Part shown: positions 6,297 through 16,065 of the stretch, in pieces
Layout: each line of letters opens with the position of its first letter
Numbering within the stretch: the stretch's first letter is position 1
Assembly (NCBI GenBank): GCA_031265355.1
Contig: JAISCT010000017.1
Location: 1 to 64,000 of the forward strand
DNA length: 64,000 nucleotides
Origin: Oscillospiraceae bacterium
GTDB taxonomy: Bacteria > Bacillota > Clostridia > Oscillospirales > UBA929
Direction of reading: 5' to 3'
Translations under genes and position numbers: made by a program
The notes under the pieces: generated by a model
The model's database searches: none
The model's input: the letters and a program-made list of their open reading frames with translations, nothing else
What the model was told of the DNA's origin: nothing

Positions 6297-8174
6297 TCAC
6301 GCGTCGGGCACGTTCGGTATCTTCGGCATCTCCGGCGCGCCCAGCGCCTCCGGAGACGGGTGAAAACGTATATAGACGGCCTGCGCCACCGGTTTGGGCA
6401 GCACGGCCGCAAGTTCTTCCGGGCTCGCCGCCCGGATATGCCGGATCAGCTTGAAATGGCGCAGCAACGCAGCCCGGCGCGCCGGTCCCAGGCCCGGGAT
6501 ACTGTCGAGCCCGGAGCGGATTGACTGCTTGCCGCGGCGCACGTGGTGGTAAGTGACGGCAAAGCGGTGTGTCTCCTCCTGGATACGCCCGATGAGCGAA
6601 AACAGCGCTGGGATCGCTTGGATCCCCACTTCCCGTCCCTCCGGCGAAATCAGCGCCCGGGTGCGGTGCCGGTCGTCTTTGACCATACCGTAAACCGGGA
6701 TGTCCAATCCGCACGCCGCAAGGACGGACAACGCCACCGCCGCGTGCGCCTGTCCCCCGTCGATGAGGAGCAAATCGGGCGCCTCCGCAAAGCCTTTGTC
6801 TCCCGCCTTCAGGCGGGCAAACCGGCGGATCAGCATCTCGCGCATGGCGTCATAATCGTCCGACGCGCCGCTCGCCCGGATCAAAAAACGGCGGTAGTCT
6901 TTTTTGCGCGGCGCCGTATCGGTGAAGACCACCATGGCGCCCACCGTGTCTCGTCCGCCGGTATGCGAGATGTCGTAGGCCTCCAGACGGCGAGGCTGGT
7001 AGGCAAGACCGAGCATGCGCTGCAGGGCCGTCGTGAGCGCACTGACGCGCTCCTCGGCAGTCGTCAGCCGGACGGCCTCCTCACGGGCGTTGTTCTCCGC
7101 CATCTCGACAAGCCGGCGCTTCTCACCCCGCTTCGGCACGACGAGTTCCACCCGATACCCGGCCAAACCGCCCAGCCACGCGGCGACGGCCTCGCCGTCC
7201 TCCAGCGTGCAGGGCAGCAGAATCTGGCGAGGAAAGGCGCGGCGCGGCAGATAAAACTGTTTGACAAACGAGGAAACGGTGTCGCATGCCTCCCCGGAGA
7301 GTTCCTGCCCCACGACGGTCACATCGCGGTCGAAGAGCGCCCCGTCGATGAAGTGCAATACGGCCAGGCAGGTCTTGGCCTCGGTGGCGCAGACGCCGAT
7401 CACATCGGTGTCCGCCATACTGCCCGAGACGACTTTCTGACGGGCGCCTAGGCGGACAATCCCATTCAGTCGGTCGCGGAGCTGGGCCGCCTTTTCAAAG
7501 AGCAACGCCTCGGCGGCGCGCTCCATCTCCGCGCGCAGTTCGTCCGCCACGGCGAGATACTTTCCCTCCAACACGGAGACGGCCTGCCTCACGGCAGCCC
7601 GCATCTCCTCCGGAGCGACGCCGCCCCGGCAGGGGGCGAGACAGCAGCCCATGTGGTACTGCAGGCACGGCCTCTCGCGGCCGATGTCCCGCGGGAACTG
7701 CCGTCGACAGACAGGCAACCGAAACACGCCGCACACCGCTTCGACGACGCGCTGCGTGGTCTGCCGGCCGCCGTAGGGCCCGAAATAGCGCGCGCCGTCG
7801 TTCTTCCACTTGTTCGCCAAGGTGAAACGCGGGTACGTCTCCTGCGCCGACAGACGAATGAACGGATACCCCTTGTCGTCTTTCAGCAGGATGTTGTACC
7901 GGGGCTGGTGGCGCTTGATCAGGGAGCATTCGAGCACCAGCGCCTCAAATTCACTGTCCGCCACAATGGTGTCGAAGTCGTCCACCTGCGACACCATGGC
8001 GGCCGTCTTGGCACTGTGAGCCGCCGAGTCCTGAAAATATTGGCTGACGCGGTGTTTCAGCATCTTGGCCTTGCCGATGTAAAGGATCTCGGCACTCGCG
8101 TTCATCATGATGTAGACGCCGGGGCAAAGCGGCAGCGAAAGCGCCTTTTGTTTTAGGCTTTGGAGTTTGGTCAT
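6297..8174 (-). CDS. uvrC: Excinuclease ABC subunit C (UvrC)
   Basis: A 625-residue protein that makes the dual incisions around DNA lesions in nucleotide excision repair after UvrAB recognition. It has an N-terminal GIY-YIG nuclease (CPGVYIMM, LYIGKAKMLK), a Cys-rich stretch (CLQYHMGCCLAPC), a UVR motif around residue 205 (ALLFEKAAQLRDRL), an RNase H-like endonuclease domain (EAYDISHTGG), and C-terminal helix-hairpin-helix motifs (IPGLGPARRAALLRHF). ATG 8174 is preceded by GGGAGGG; the frame extends further but lacks support. First gene of the run down to the GGDEF gene. Confidence 0.98.
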   Translation of the reverse strand: MTKLQSLKQKALSLPLCPGVYIMMNASAEILYIGKAKMLKHRVSQYFQDSAAHSAKTAAMVSQVDDFDTIVADSEFEALVLECSLIKRHQPRYNILLKDDKGYPFIRLSAQETYPRFTLANKWKNDGARYFGPYGGRQTTQRVVEAVCGVFRLPVCRRQFPRDIGRERPCLQYHMGCCLAPCRGGVAPEEMRAAVRQAVSVLEGKYLAVADELRAEMERAAEALLFEKAAQLRDRLNGIVRLGARQKVVSGSMADTDVIGVCATEAKTCLAVLHFIDGALFDRDVTVVGQELSGEACDTVSSFVKQFYLPRRAFPRQILLPCTLEDGEAVAAWLGGLAGYRVELVVPKRGEKRRLVEMAENNAREEAVRLTTAEERVSALTTALQRMLGLAYQPRRLEAYDISHTGGRDTVGAMVVFTDTAPRKKDYRRFLIRASGASDDYDAMREMLIRRFARLKAGDKGFAEAPDLLLIDGGQAHAAVALSVLAACGLDIPVYGMVKDDRHRTRALISPEGREVGIQAIPALFSLIGRIQEETHRFAVTYHHVRRGKQSIRSGLDSIPGLGPARRAALLRHFKLIRHIRAASPEELAAVLPKPVAQAVYIRFHPSPEALGAPEMPKIPNVPDA

Positions 8175-8198
8175 GGGGCGTCCCTCCCGCCGCATAAC

Positions 8199-8224
8199 AA
8201 AAAGCGCCGCCGGGCGGCGGTGCT
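8199..8224 (-). terminator. Rho-independent terminator of ptsH
   Basis: On the minus strand a GC-rich palindrome (CGCCGCC/GGCGGCG core) is directly followed by CTTTTTG. It lies 16 nt past the ptsH stop codon and before the uvrC start, so ptsH forms its own unit. Confidence 0.85.
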
Positions 8225-8240
8225 CTGTGTCGTTTTGGCG

Positions 8241-8507
8241 CTACACCTCTGCGAAATTGGAGGAAATGAGTTCCTCCAGCGCGTCCACCGCGTCCTCTTC
8301 ATCGGCGCCGTCGGCCATGATGTTGATCTGCGTCCCCCGAATGATACCCAAGGACAACACACCAAGCAAACTCTTGGCGTTGACGCGGCGCTCCTCTTTT
8401 TCCACCCAGATGCTGCTTTTGTACTCATTGGCCTTCTGTATAAAAAAAGTAGCGGGCCGGGCGTGCAGCCCCACCTGATTGTTGACCGTCACTTCACGGG
8501 AAACCAT
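8241..8507 (-). CDS. ptsH: Phosphocarrier protein HPr
   Basis: An 88-residue protein of canonical length. His15 in VGLHARPA is the site phosphorylated by enzyme I for transfer to sugar-specific EIIA. Ser46 in NAKSLLGVL is the HPr kinase site used in Firmicute catabolite repression. Having both residues makes this HPr rather than Crh, which lacks His15. It has its own sigma-A promoter and terminator, and no ptsI lies next to it, so it is encoded apart from enzyme I. Confidence 0.96.
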   Translation of the reverse strand: MVSREVTVNNQVGLHARPATFFIQKANEYKSSIWVEKEERRVNAKSLLGVLSLGIIRGTQINIMADGADEEDAVDALEELISSNFAEV

Positions 8508-8561
8508 CGTACCATCTCCCTCACTGGCGTGATCCGTCTTTTTACGATATTACTTATACTT

Positions 8562-8590
8562 ACTATACCAATCGCAACGGGATAAGTCAA
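8562..8590 (-). promoter_or_regulatory. Sigma-A promoter of ptsH
   Basis: On the minus strand, -35 TTGACT (8585-8590) and -10 TATAGT (8562-8567) are separated by 17 nt, 55 nt upstream of the ptsH start codon. Confidence 0.85.
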
Positions 8591-8644
8591 CTATTTTTTG
8601 AGAGCACACGGATACAGATGCGCATTTAGGCGTCGGAGCCCTAT

Positions 8645-11056
8645 TCATTTCAGTTCGACAATCGTCACGCCCTGCTCCCCCTCCCCATAACGACCCGGCC
8701 GGAAAGCGGCCACCTGACGGCAACCGCGCAATGCCGTCTGGACAGCTTTGCGCAGTACCCCGGTGCCTTTTCCGTGGATGATGGTCACGGTGTGCAACCC
8801 AGCCAGCACCGCCTGATCGAGAAAGCGGTCCAGCTCCAGCAACGCCTCGTCGGCCGCCTGCCCCCGCAGATCCAGTTCTCGCGCGGCGGCCTCCAGTCTA
8901 GGGCCGACGGGCGAAGATGCACCCGGCGCGATCGGCGCCGGACGCCGGTCTCGGTCCGTCTCCCACGTGACTTTGGGCGCGTCCACGAGACGTACTTCGT
9001 CCTCTCGGACTGTCACTTTCAAAAGGCCGGCCTGCAACGTGAGCATCTGCCCCTGCCGGGCCAGTACGACAGCCCGCGTGCCCACCTTCGGCAGTTCCAC
9101 CGTGTCTCCCGGCACGACGGGGCGCGCGGGCTTCTCCGCCGCCGGCGCCTCGTCCGGCCGGCCATCGGAGACCGCCTCGTCCGCCTCGCGCAGGCGGCGG
9201 CGGAGCGCGGCGCGCGCATCATTGTACTCCTGCGCCTGCATGGCTCCGTCGGCGCGCGTCTTCAGCTCCTTGGCCTCCCGCAGCACCTCGTCGGCCGCCA
9301 AACGCGCCTGCTCTATGATGAGACGCGCCTCCGCGCGGGCGCGGTCCGCCGTCTTCTCTTGTGTGCGCTCCGCGAGAGCGCGGGCCTCCCGGCTCCGACG
9401 CAGGTGTTCCTCCGCCGCCAGGCGGTCTGCGTCCGCCTGCTGTCTGGCGTGCTCCATGGCCTGGCGCTCGGCCTCAAGCTTGGCCAGCACCTCTTCGAAG
9501 GAGGCGTCCTTCGCCCCCACCTGCGCGCCGGCGCGCGCGATGATCTCCTCGGGCAGGCCGAGCCGGCGGGAGATGGCGAAGGCATTGGAGCGCCCGGGTA
9601 CGCCAATGAGCAGCCGGTAGGTCGGCCGCAGCGTCTCCACATCGAATTCGCAGGAGGCGTTTTCCACTCCCTTCGTGCTCAGCGCGAACGCCTTCAGTTC
9701 GGCGTAGTGCGTCGTGGCGGCCACGCGCGCGCCGAGCATGCGGGCGTGCTGAATGATCGCCACGGCCAGCGCCGCGCCTTCCACCGGGTCCGTACCCGCG
9801 CCGAGTTCATCGAACAGCACCAGCGTAGACGGACCGGCCCGGTCCAGAATCGACACGATGTTCGTCATGTGCGACGAAAACGTCGAGAGCGACTGCTCGA
9901 TGCTCTGCTCGTCACCGATGTCGGCCAGCACCGCATCGAAACGCGACAGCACGCTGCCCTCCAGTGCCGGGACATGCAGCCCACAGGCGGCCATGAGCGT
10001 GAAAAGACCTAGAGTCTTGAGCGTCACCGTCTTGCCACCGGTGTTCGGACCCGTGATGATCAACGTGTCGAAAGTCTGCCCCAGCCGCACCGAGACGGGT
10101 ACCACCTGCCCGCGGGCGATAAGCGGGTGTCTCGCTTCGCATAGCGAGATCTCACCCGTCTCGTTCAGCGCCGGCCTGACAGCATCCATCTGCAGCGAGA
10201 GCTTGCCCTTCGCGAAGATCAGGTCCAGCGCCACCAGTGCGTCATAATCGTTCTCCATGTCGTCGGCGTGTTCCGCCGCCTGTGCCGAGAGCTCCGCCAA
10301 AATACGCTCGATCTCGGCCTTCTCCTTGGCGGCCAGTTCCCGGAGCTCGTTGCTCATCTGCACGACGGGCAGCGGCTCGATGAAGAAGGTGGCGCCGGAT
10401 GCCGACACGTCGTGGACAAGCCCCGGCACTTCCCCGCGGGACTCGCTCTTTACCGGGATGACATAGCGATCCGACCGGATTGTGATGATGGGCTCCTGCA
10501 GATGCCGCGCGTACAAAGAGGAAGAGATGATGCGCTGCAGCGTCTCCCGCGCACGCGCGCTCACCGCGCGCATGTGACGGCGGATGTCGGAGAGCGCGGG
10601 AGACGCAATATCGGCGATCTCCTCCTCGCTCAGAATCACCGTCGTGATGCGCTCTTCCAGATACTTGTTCGCCTTCAGAACAGCAAACAGGTGGTCGATG
10701 TCTGTCTTCACATGCCCATCTTGGCTGCCGTAGTCTTTCACGGTGCGCGCCGTGTGCAGCAGGGAGGCGATGTCCAACAGCTCCCGGGGTGTCAATACGC
10801 CCCCCAACCCCGCCCGGCGCAGGGAGAGACCCACCGCACGGACGCCGGAAAAGACAGGGCTGCCACGCAGCCCGATGAGGGTGTGCGCGGCGTCGGTCTC
10901 CCGCTGGCGGCGCTCGGCCTCCCAGAGGCTGTCCGCCGGCCTGAGCGCATGGGCCGCCTCGCGGGCCGCCTCGCAGACGGCCTCTCCGGCAAGCAGCGCC
11001 AGCACGGCCGGCAGTTCTAGTGTTTTGTAAGATTTTTCCACCAAAGCGTCCGCCAT
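8645..11056 (-). CDS. mutS2: Endonuclease MutS2
   Basis: An 803-residue protein with typical MutS2 architecture: MutS-like core and clamp domains, an ABC ATPase (Walker A GPNTGGKTVTLKT near residue 325; Walker B LVLFDELGAGTDP), a long charged coiled coil around residues 500-610, and a C-terminal Smr nuclease domain (LDLRGQAADEA, IIHGKGTGVLR). Known MutS2 proteins suppress recombination or act in ribosome rescue; they lack the mismatch-recognition domain. ATG 11056 follows AAAGGA. It sits 35 nt after recO on the same strand. Confidence 0.97.
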   Translation of the reverse strand: MADALVEKSYKTLELPAVLALLAGEAVCEAAREAAHALRPADSLWEAERRQRETDAAHTLIGLRGSPVFSGVRAVGLSLRRAGLGGVLTPRELLDIASLLHTARTVKDYGSQDGHVKTDIDHLFAVLKANKYLEERITTVILSEEEIADIASPALSDIRRHMRAVSARARETLQRIISSSLYARHLQEPIITIRSDRYVIPVKSESRGEVPGLVHDVSASGATFFIEPLPVVQMSNELRELAAKEKAEIERILAELSAQAAEHADDMENDYDALVALDLIFAKGKLSLQMDAVRPALNETGEISLCEARHPLIARGQVVPVSVRLGQTFDTLIITGPNTGGKTVTLKTLGLFTLMAACGLHVPALEGSVLSRFDAVLADIGDEQSIEQSLSTFSSHMTNIVSILDRAGPSTLVLFDELGAGTDPVEGAALAVAIIQHARMLGARVAATTHYAELKAFALSTKGVENASCEFDVETLRPTYRLLIGVPGRSNAFAISRRLGLPEEIIARAGAQVGAKDASFEEVLAKLEAERQAMEHARQQADADRLAAEEHLRRSREARALAERTQEKTADRARAEARLIIEQARLAADEVLREAKELKTRADGAMQAQEYNDARAALRRRLREADEAVSDGRPDEAPAAEKPARPVVPGDTVELPKVGTRAVVLARQGQMLTLQAGLLKVTVREDEVRLVDAPKVTWETDRDRRPAPIAPGASSPVGPRLEAAARELDLRGQAADEALLELDRFLDQAVLAGLHTVTIIHGKGTGVLRKAVQTALRGCRQVAAFRPGRYGEGEQGVTIVELK

Positions 11057-11091
11057 CGTCTGTCCTTTCGGTTTGGCGCCTGAACGGGCGC

Positions 11092-11847
11092 CTATTTACC
11101 ATTGTTTTGTAATTTTTTGTAAAAGTGCAACGTGTGAAACCCGCGTTCGAGTTGGGCGAGCACGAAAGCCTCTGCGGCGGCCGAGAGAGCGGCCAGCGCG
11201 TCGGCGGACAAGGCAAAAGCAAACAACCGCTTGGCGTCGCCGTGCACAATGTGCCGCAGGGCCTGCCAGGCGTCCGTGCCGAGGGGCAGCGACAGCCCTC
11301 CCTCCAGCCCGGCACGGCAGGCGGCACAATGCACGCTCCCCTGGCTCAAGTGGAGGCAAGGTTCCGCAGGGGGCGCACGCCCGCAGACGGGGCACGCCTC
11401 TACCGCCGGCTGAAAACCGCAGACCGACATCATTCGAAACTCTGTCGCCGGTTTGATAAGCGCCGGCGGCTTTTTGAAATGAGCCAGCGCATGACAGGCG
11501 TTGAGGATCAGGTTTAGCAGCGCCGGGTCCGCCACTTCCCCGGCAAGCGTCTCGCAGAGTTCCGCCAGATACGCGGCCAAAGACAGCCGCTCGATGTCCG
11601 CGCGCAACGCATGGAACGAGTCGATGATCTCGGCATCGTCGAGCGTACAGCGCCCCCTGTGTTCAAAGAGCGTCATATGCGCGTAGACAAAGGGTTGCGC
11701 AGCCGCCATCAACGGGCCGCCGCTGCGGCGCGCGCCGCGCGCCGCCACCGTGCGCTTGCCCTCCGCGCGGGTGAGTACAGTGAGGATCTTGTCGCTTTCC
11801 CGGTAGAGCGCTTCACGCAGTACGAATCCCTCCGTCTGCCAGTGCAT
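11092..11847 (-). CDS. recO: DNA repair protein RecO
   Basis: A 251-residue protein of the RecFOR pathway that helps load RecA onto SSB-coated single-stranded DNA. The N-terminal OB fold (TEGFVLREALYRESDKIL, LTRAEGKRTV) is typical. A zinc site is formed by CPVCGRAP and CAACRAG in the C-terminal half. Length matches the family. It lies directly downstream of era, the standard Firmicute arrangement. Confidence 0.96.
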   Translation of the reverse strand: MHWQTEGFVLREALYRESDKILTVLTRAEGKRTVAARGARRSGGPLMAAAQPFVYAHMTLFEHRGRCTLDDAEIIDSFHALRADIERLSLAAYLAELCETLAGEVADPALLNLILNACHALAHFKKPPALIKPATEFRMMSVCGFQPAVEACPVCGRAPPAEPCLHLSQGSVHCAACRAGLEGGLSLPLGTDAWQALRHIVHGDAKRLFAFALSADALAALSAAAEAFVLAQLERGFHTLHFYKKLQNNGK

Positions 11848-11899
11848 CCCTCACATCCCCCGGTCTCGGATCCCGGCGCCCCGTGTGTCGTTCATCGCG

Positions 11900-12802
11900 C
11901 TACAGATCGAAACCGAGGTCCCGGATCTGACTCGGTTTGTCGCGCCAATCGGTCTTGACCTTGACCCAGGACTGGAAGTGGACAGACCCGCCGTACATCT
12001 CCTCCAACTCGGCCCGCGCCTCCTGTCCCACTTGTTTCAGCATCGCGCCGCGCCGGCCGATCAAAATGCCCTTGTGCGACTCGCGCTCGCAGATGATCGT
12101 CACACCGACGTCCACAAGGCCGTTTTCCCGTTCGCGGAGCGTATCCGTCACGACGGCCACCCCATGGGGCACCTCCTGCTCGAGGTGGTTGAGCAACTTT
12201 TCCCGCACGATCTCCGCGATCAGCATCCGATCCGGCTGGTCAGTGACCTGCCCCTCCGGGTAGAGCGCCGGCCCCTCCGGGAGCAGCGGCGCCAGCTCGT
12301 CAAAAAGAAACGCCACGCCGTCCCCGGCGCGCGCGGAGAGCGGGATGACGGCAACCCAGGGCAGGGCCGATCGATAGACCTCGATGACGGCCAGCAGCGC
12401 ATCCTTCTTCACGGTGTCGATCTTGTTGATGACCAGCACGGCGGGCGGTGCCTCCCCGGCGCGTGCGCGGACGATCTGCTCGATAAGCAGCGTCTCCGGC
12501 GTGCCGATGCGGGCCACCGGCTCCACCATGAGAACGACGACGTCTACGCCAAGAGCCGTCTCCCGGACAAGCCGCACCATGTGTTCCCCCAAACGGTTGC
12601 GCGGCCTGTGAAAACCGGGGGTATCTAAAAAGACGAATTGGCACGCCTCGCGCACTGCTACCGCCGTGATGCGGTGCCGGGTGGTCTGCGGCTTGTCGGT
12701 GACAATGGCAACCTTTTCCCCCGCCAGACGGTTGAGCAGCGTCGACTTGCCCACATTGGGCCGCCCTACCAGCGCAATGAGGCCGGATTTTTGTATCTCC
12801 AT
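11900..12802 (-). CDS. era: GTPase Era
   Basis: A 300-residue Ras-like GTPase needed for 30S ribosome maturation. It has G1 GRPNVGKST (residues 13-21), G2 TTRHRITAV, G3 DTPGFH, G4 NKID and a C-terminal KH domain with GILIGRRGAMLKQ that binds the 3' end of 16S rRNA. ATG 12802 fits the family start; the frame extends upstream over about 200 nt without support. It lies between dgkA and recO. Confidence 0.98.
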   Translation of the reverse strand: MEIQKSGLIALVGRPNVGKSTLLNRLAGEKVAIVTDKPQTTRHRITAVAVREACQFVFLDTPGFHRPRNRLGEHMVRLVRETALGVDVVVLMVEPVARIGTPETLLIEQIVRARAGEAPPAVLVINKIDTVKKDALLAVIEVYRSALPWVAVIPLSARAGDGVAFLFDELAPLLPEGPALYPEGQVTDQPDRMLIAEIVREKLLNHLEQEVPHGVAVVTDTLRERENGLVDVGVTIICERESHKGILIGRRGAMLKQVGQEARAELEEMYGGSVHFQSWVKVKTDWRDKPSQIRDLGFDL

Positions 12803-12846
12803 CACATATCCTCTCGCAGAAGTTTGGGTTTGACGGGGCATAAACT

Positions 12847-13296
12847 TTATTTGCGAAACAGCCGCCGCCCCGCGATGAACATCGCGGCCAGCAGCAACGG
12901 CGCGCCCAGCGCCACCCATCCGTAGATGTCGGCGCTGAACGCGGCCCAGATCCGCGCCAGTACGGGCCGGCGCAAAAAGACGGCCAGCCCCACGGCTACG
13001 GAACACAGGGCAGTCACCAACACGCCGCCGGCGGCCATGTCTTTGCAGTCGCGGATTTTATCGTCCCACACACTTGACACACGGTTCGCGAGCTGTTCCA
13101 ACGCACAGTTGCTCATCTCGGCGCCAAGCGTCGCGGCAAAGCAAACGAAACAGACCACCCAGGCCCATGTTTCCAGCCGGCCAAGCAAACCGAACAGCAA
13201 CACAAAGAGTGCCGCTGAAAAATGGATGCGCAGGGTGATATTGGTGCTAAGGGCACGGGCGATGCCGTGAAACGCGTCGGAAAACCGACGGATCAC
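12847..13296 (-). CDS. dgkA: Diacylglycerol/undecaprenol kinase family protein
   Basis: A 149-residue integral membrane kinase. Family motifs: STNITLRIHFSAA at the first amphipathic segment, AEMSNCALEQLANR (catalytic E.SNCALE), and DDKIRDCKDMAAGGVL. Three core transmembrane segments plus a fourth hydrophobic segment at the C-terminus (LGAPLLLAAMFIAG). In Gram-positives this enzyme phosphorylates undecaprenol to recycle the cell-wall lipid carrier. The start overlaps the ybeY stop by 4 nt, indicating translational coupling. Confidence 0.95.
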   Translation of the reverse strand: MIRRFSDAFHGIARALSTNITLRIHFSAALFVLLFGLLGRLETWAWVVCFVCFAATLGAEMSNCALEQLANRVSSVWDDKIRDCKDMAAGGVLVTALCSVAVGLAVFLRRPVLARIWAAFSADIYGWVALGAPLLLAAMFIAGRRLFRK

Positions 13297-13799
13297 GGTG
13301 TGACCCCGCGCGTAAGGCCGAGGGAGATGAGCACCGCTTCGGCGTGCTCCCGCATCGTATGCTCCTCCTTGGGGCCGCCCTCATGGTCATACCCCAGCAA
13401 GTGAAGGGTGGCATGCACGATCAGAAACGCCACTTCTCTGTCAAAGGTGTGGCCGTACTCCTCGGCCTGGGCCCGCGCCGCCGGGAGCGACAGCGCGATG
13501 TCCCCCAAGGGCAGCCGGCCGGTATCCGGGTCCACGGGCAGATCGGTCGCCTCCGGCATCTCCCCCGGTGTGAGTGTAAGCAGCGGAAAGGACAGCACGT
13601 CGGTCGGCACATCTTTGCCACGGTGCTCCCGGTTGAGCGCGCGAATGCCCTCCTCATCCATATAAAGGACATTGACTTCACAGAGGACAGGGACCTTTTC
13701 CATGGTCAGCGTAGCGCGCACACAGCGTTTGACAAGCGACGTCAACGACCGCCCGCCCGTGTGAGGCCGCTCGGCGCGTACCCATACGGCATGGTTCAT
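13293..13799 (-). CDS. ybeY: Endoribonuclease YbeY
   Basis: A 168-residue zinc-dependent rRNA maturation factor. The metal site is HATLHLLGYDH (HxxxHxxxxxH) near residue 130. Upstream are the conserved NVLYMDEEGIRALNREHRG and DVLSFP motifs. It takes part in 16S rRNA 3' processing and quality control. It overlaps phoH by 4 nt upstream and dgkA by 4 nt downstream, so the three are probably translated from one message. Confidence 0.97.
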   Translation of the reverse strand: MNHAVWVRAERPHTGGRSLTSLVKRCVRATLTMEKVPVLCEVNVLYMDEEGIRALNREHRGKDVPTDVLSFPLLTLTPGEMPEATDLPVDPDTGRLPLGDIALSLPAARAQAEEYGHTFDREVAFLIVHATLHLLGYDHEGGPKEEHTMREHAEAVLISLGLTRGVTP

Positions 13800-14800
13800 C
13801 GTTTCATTCTCCTCTTCTTTATGGTCAAGCTTTCCAGCTTGTTTTCGTAGGCCTCGTAGGCCTTGATGATGCGCTGCACCAGCACGTGGCGCACAACATC
13901 CCGGGCGCTCAGCTCGCAGATGGCGATGTCCTCCACGCCCCGCAAGATGCGAAGAGCCTCTTTGAGCCCAGATACTTTCTCCCGCGGCAGATCAATCTGC
14001 GTCACATCCCCGGTGATAACCACGCGGGAATTGAAACCGATCCGGGTGAGGAACATCTTCATCTGCTCGCGCGACGTGTTTTGCGCCTCGTCCAGAATGA
14101 TGAAGGAATCGTCCAGCGTGCGCCCGCGCATGTAGGCGAGCGGCGCCACTTCGATGTTACCGCGCTCCAGATATTTCTGGTAGGTTTCGCTGCCCAGCAT
14201 GTCGAAGAGCGCGTCGTAGAGGGGACGGAGATAGGGATCCACTTTGTTTTGCAGGTCCCCAGGCAGAAAGCCCAGTTTCTCACCGGCTTCCACGGCGGGC
14301 CGGGTAAGGATGATGCGGTTGACCTCCTTCTGCCGGAAGGCTGTCACCGCCATGGCCACAGCCAGGTACGTCTTGCCCGTACCGGCCGGCCCTACGGAGA
14401 GCGTCACCGTGCTTTTAGCTATGGCGTCCACATACTTCTTCTGGCCTATCGTCTTGGCCTTGACCGGTTTGCCCTTGGCCGTCACACAGACAACATCGCG
14501 GGCCAGCGCGGAGATCTTGTCTCCAATCCGATCCTCCCCGCCGTCGTCCACCAGTCCCAGCACATAGCGCACATTTTGCGCGGTCACCGCCTCGCCGTGG
14601 GCAGAGAGCGACAGGAGCCCCTCGATGACCTTGACCGCCTTGATAACCTGTTCGTCCTCACCGCTCACCTTGAGTTCCGTGTCTCGATTGACGACGCGCA
14701 CGCCCAGCGTCTGCTCAACGATTCTCATATTTTCATCGAAAGAACCGAAGAGATTGATGAGGTGTTCCAGCCTGTCGACATGAATCGTTTGTTCGATCAT
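13796..14800 (-). CDS. phoH: PhoH-like ATPase
   Basis: A 334-residue P-loop protein. An N-terminal KH-like region (residues 1-100) precedes Walker [12 protein letters not shown] and Walker [28 protein letters not shown] is a PhoH signature. Family members are predicted RNA-associated ATPases often encoded beside ybeY. ATG 14800 fits the family N-terminus; the open frame extends further upstream without a site. It overlaps ybeY by 4 nt. Confidence 0.96.
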   Translation of the reverse strand: MIEQTIHVDRLEHLINLFGSFDENMRIVEQTLGVRVVNRDTELKVSGEDEQVIKAVKVIEGLLSLSAHGEAVTAQNVRYVLGLVDDGGEDRIGDKISALARDVVCVTAKGKPVKAKTIGQKKYVDAIAKSTVTLSVGPAGTGKTYLAVAMAVTAFRQKEVNRIILTRPAVEAGEKLGFLPGDLQNKVDPYLRPLYDALFDMLGSETYQKYLERGNIEVAPLAYMRGRTLDDSFIILDEAQNTSREQMKMFLTRIGFNSRVVITGDVTQIDLPREKVSGLKEALRILRGVEDIAICELSARDVVRHVLVQRIIKAYEAYENKLESLTIKKRRMKR

Positions 14801-14831
14801 CACTTGTCCCTTCCACGGCGGCCGGCCCGCG

Positions 14832-16007
14832 CTACCCCAGCGGAACCTGTACGGCCACCTGTTCCTCGCACTCGGCCAGCAGACGCACCGTGAGTGCCGT
14901 CGCACTCTCCGTTTCGGCAAAACCCGCTTTGAGGACGACGCCCTCCCCGCCGAGCGCCGCCGCCAACCTCCGCTTCAGCGCCTCCCGCAGCAGGGCTGCC
15001 GCCACCGCCCCGTCGCGGGGAACTGTCCGCGTCGTATACTCGCGGGCGGTCTCCGTGACGAGAGAAACCGGCAGCGCTCCTCCAAAGGGAAGCTTCAGCG
15101 TGCTGGTTTTAATTACTTTATCACATTTCTCAAAGAATTTGAAGCCCAAAACAGAAATTTTTGTGCGATAACCGGCGATAACCAACGTACGTTGTTTTGA
15201 GACTCGGCCCGTATACTGTTTTTCCGCCGTTTGCAGCGGCGTCACGGCCGTCATATCGCGCCAGACGCGAGCAAACACGCGGGCCCGCGCATGCAAAAAA
15301 CGGACGCCCACCTGCCGGGAATCGACGACTCCGCTGACGAGGAGCTGGCCGCGCGTCACCGTCTGCCCCGGCGCCACCTGAGGCGTCCCCGCCAGCGTCT
15401 CCACGCGCGTGACGACGCCGTCGCAGGCGGCCACGACATTGCAAGGGACGTCGAGCGCTCGGATCTCGGGTTTCGGCGCGCGTTCGCGCACCTCGACGAC
15501 GGCGCGGCTGCCGCGAATGTTGACCGTCAGCCACGACAGCTCGCCAATGCGCAGCAGCATCTCATTTTTCACAGTCTCGATGTCGACAGAGGGGCCGTAG
15601 ACCCCGGGTTTGACCCCCAGCTCGGCCAAATGATGCAAGATCGCGTCCGCCCCGACCGTCCGGTTGCCCCGGACCTCAAACTCCCAGACAAAGCGTGACA
15701 AAAAGAGGAGCGCCGCGACGCCGGCCAGCGCGCCGGCGAGCAGCACGGAGCGCTTTTTGAGCCGCCGCCACAACACCGGTGCGCCCCGGCGCCCCAGAAG
15801 CGTCAGAGTACACAGCGCTTGCCCGGCGCACGCCTGCGCACGCCGGTAACCGGAGAGATGCATGCGGGCGCGGAGCCGGACGTCGTCCTGCCGTCTCAAA
15901 TCCCAAAACGCGACGCCCTGCTGCGAGCAGAGATTGAAGAATCGCTCCGGAAATGTCCCCTCGATCTCCACCTCCACCTGTCCGCGCAGGTAATTGACGA
16001 TGTCCAT
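14832..16007 (-). CDS. yqfD: Sporulation protein YqfD
   Basis: A 391-residue protein. The N-terminus MDIVNYLRGQVEVEIEG and early motif ERFFNLCSQQGVAFWDL match the YqfD family. A single transmembrane helix (SVLLAGALAGVAALLFLSRF) around residues 90-110 is followed by an extracytoplasmic region with POTRA-like and LysM-like segments. YqfD is in the SigE regulon in Bacillus and is required for efficient sporulation; its biochemical role is unknown. ATG 16007 follows GGGGAGGG. It lies 31 nt upstream of phoH and follows yqfC. Confidence 0.94.
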   Translation of the reverse strand: MDIVNYLRGQVEVEIEGTFPERFFNLCSQQGVAFWDLRRQDDVRLRARMHLSGYRRAQACAGQALCTLTLLGRRGAPVLWRRLKKRSVLLAGALAGVAALLFLSRFVWEFEVRGNRTVGADAILHHLAELGVKPGVYGPSVDIETVKNEMLLRIGELSWLTVNIRGSRAVVEVRERAPKPEIRALDVPCNVVAACDGVVTRVETLAGTPQVAPGQTVTRGQLLVSGVVDSRQVGVRFLHARARVFARVWRDMTAVTPLQTAEKQYTGRVSKQRTLVIAGYRTKISVLGFKFFEKCDKVIKTSTLKLPFGGALPVSLVTETAREYTTRTVPRDGAVAAALLREALKRRLAAALGGEGVVLKAGFAETESATALTVRLLAECEEQVAVQVPLG

Positions 16008-16065
16008 CACACGCGTTCCCTCCCCCCAGCAGCCATCAAGTGTCAAATGAACTTTTAACGCCCTG